A DNA stretch of 5,893 nt from contig DUKF01000155.1 in assembly GCA_013329455.1 (NCBI GenBank), positions 1 to 5,893 of the forward strand. The letters run 5' to 3'. Origin of the DNA: Methanotrichaceae archaeon (GTDB lineage Archaea; Halobacteriota; Methanosarcinia; Methanotrichales; Methanotrichaceae). The notes below the pieces were generated by a model. That model was not told the origin of the DNA. It saw nothing but the letters and a program-made list of their open reading frames with translations, and did no database searches. A program made the position numbers and the translations under genes. Below are positions 5,681-5,893 of the stretch, piece after piece; the first letter of the stretch is position 1, and each line of letters starts with the position of its first letter.

Positions 5681-5893
5681 AGGCAGTCACCACCTCCTGC
5701 TGCCCCATCTGCAACGCTGAGATTACCTTCGAATGGGAGACGAAAGATATCCCCCACTTCGGCGAGGCTATGATCATCGCAGGAGTCTGCGAAAGTTGCG
5801 GGTTCAAGCTGTCGGACACCATTCTTCTCAGCCAGGGCGAGCCGGTCAGGTACACCATCACCATCGAGGACCTTGAGGACCTGGACGCAAGGG
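5677..5893 (+). CDS. ZPR1 zinc-finger domain protein, N-terminal part, runs off the right edge
   Basis: The first 72 codons are visible and open to the window end. The protein has a four-cysteine zinc finger made of CPIC (C9, C12) and CESCGF (C38, C41), with the segment DIPHFGEAMI between them. This arrangement is characteristic of ZPR1 domains. In eukaryotes ZPR1 binds the translation factor eEF1A and helps it fold; the archaeal proteins have a single ZPR1 domain and their role is not established to my knowledge. The start is taken as TTG 5677, overlapping the sepF stop by three bases (TTGA). It is preceded by GGGGA at 5666-5670 with six bases of spacing. No ATG or GTG lies nearby in frame. 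Co-expression with sepF is therefore likely. Confidence 0.85.
   Translation, partial: MKAVTTSCCPICNAEITFEWETKDIPHFGEAMIIAGVCESCGFKLSDTILLSQGEPVRYTITIEDLEDLDAR

Noticed and set aside
5301..5864. 187-codon open frame on the minus strand
   Set aside because: It lies antisense to sepF and the ZPR1 gene. Its translation is rich in proline, serine and arginine, as expected from the reverse of GC-rich coding DNA, and it shows no recognisable domain.

Overview
The window reads as a GC-rich euryarchaeal methanogen, most likely of the Methanothrix/Methanotrichaceae type. The archaeal markers are sn-glycerol-1-phosphate dehydrogenase (archaeal lipid backbone), the F420-cofactor enzyme CofG, an archaeal SepF, a UPF0179 protein and a ZPR1 zinc-finger protein. 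Promoter-like sites also look archaeal: AT-rich boxes about 26-32 bases before start codons, and oligo-T stop signals. The genus assignment is inference from gene content and base composition. All recognised genes are on the + strand.

Left part (1-1535): the 3' end of a large, AT-rich repeat gene that runs off the left edge. It encodes about 13 helical repeats of mostly 34 residues, then a GC-rich C-terminal cap ending in a WWP motif. It differs in composition from the rest of the window, carries a recent internal duplication, and looks like accessory, rapidly evolving DNA. Next (1587-2345) is an ATPase of the nitrate/sulfonate/taurine ABC class with no permease or binding protein beside it, followed by a T-rich stop region.

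Middle part (2447-5023): egsA (membrane lipid synthesis) and a cysteine-rich UPF0179 gene lie 22 bases apart and probably form one transcript, which ends at a stem-loop plus T7 terminator. cofG then appears to start from its own promoter, with little or no 5' leader.

Right part (5079-5893): a 60-residue protein with two membrane segments, then sepF (the membrane anchor for FtsZ), then the start of a ZPR1 zinc-finger gene. The last two overlap by three bases, so the three probably form a small operon tied to cell division and protein homeostasis.

No tRNA, rRNA, CRISPR array, insertion sequence or origin was seen. No stretch over 300 bases lacks a gene; the longest gap is about 100 bases (2346-2446). 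The features most worth a second look are the repeat protein and its mosaic composition, the unnamed membrane protein before sepF, the cysteine-rich UPF0179 gene, and a possible hairpin over the sepF ribosome-binding site.
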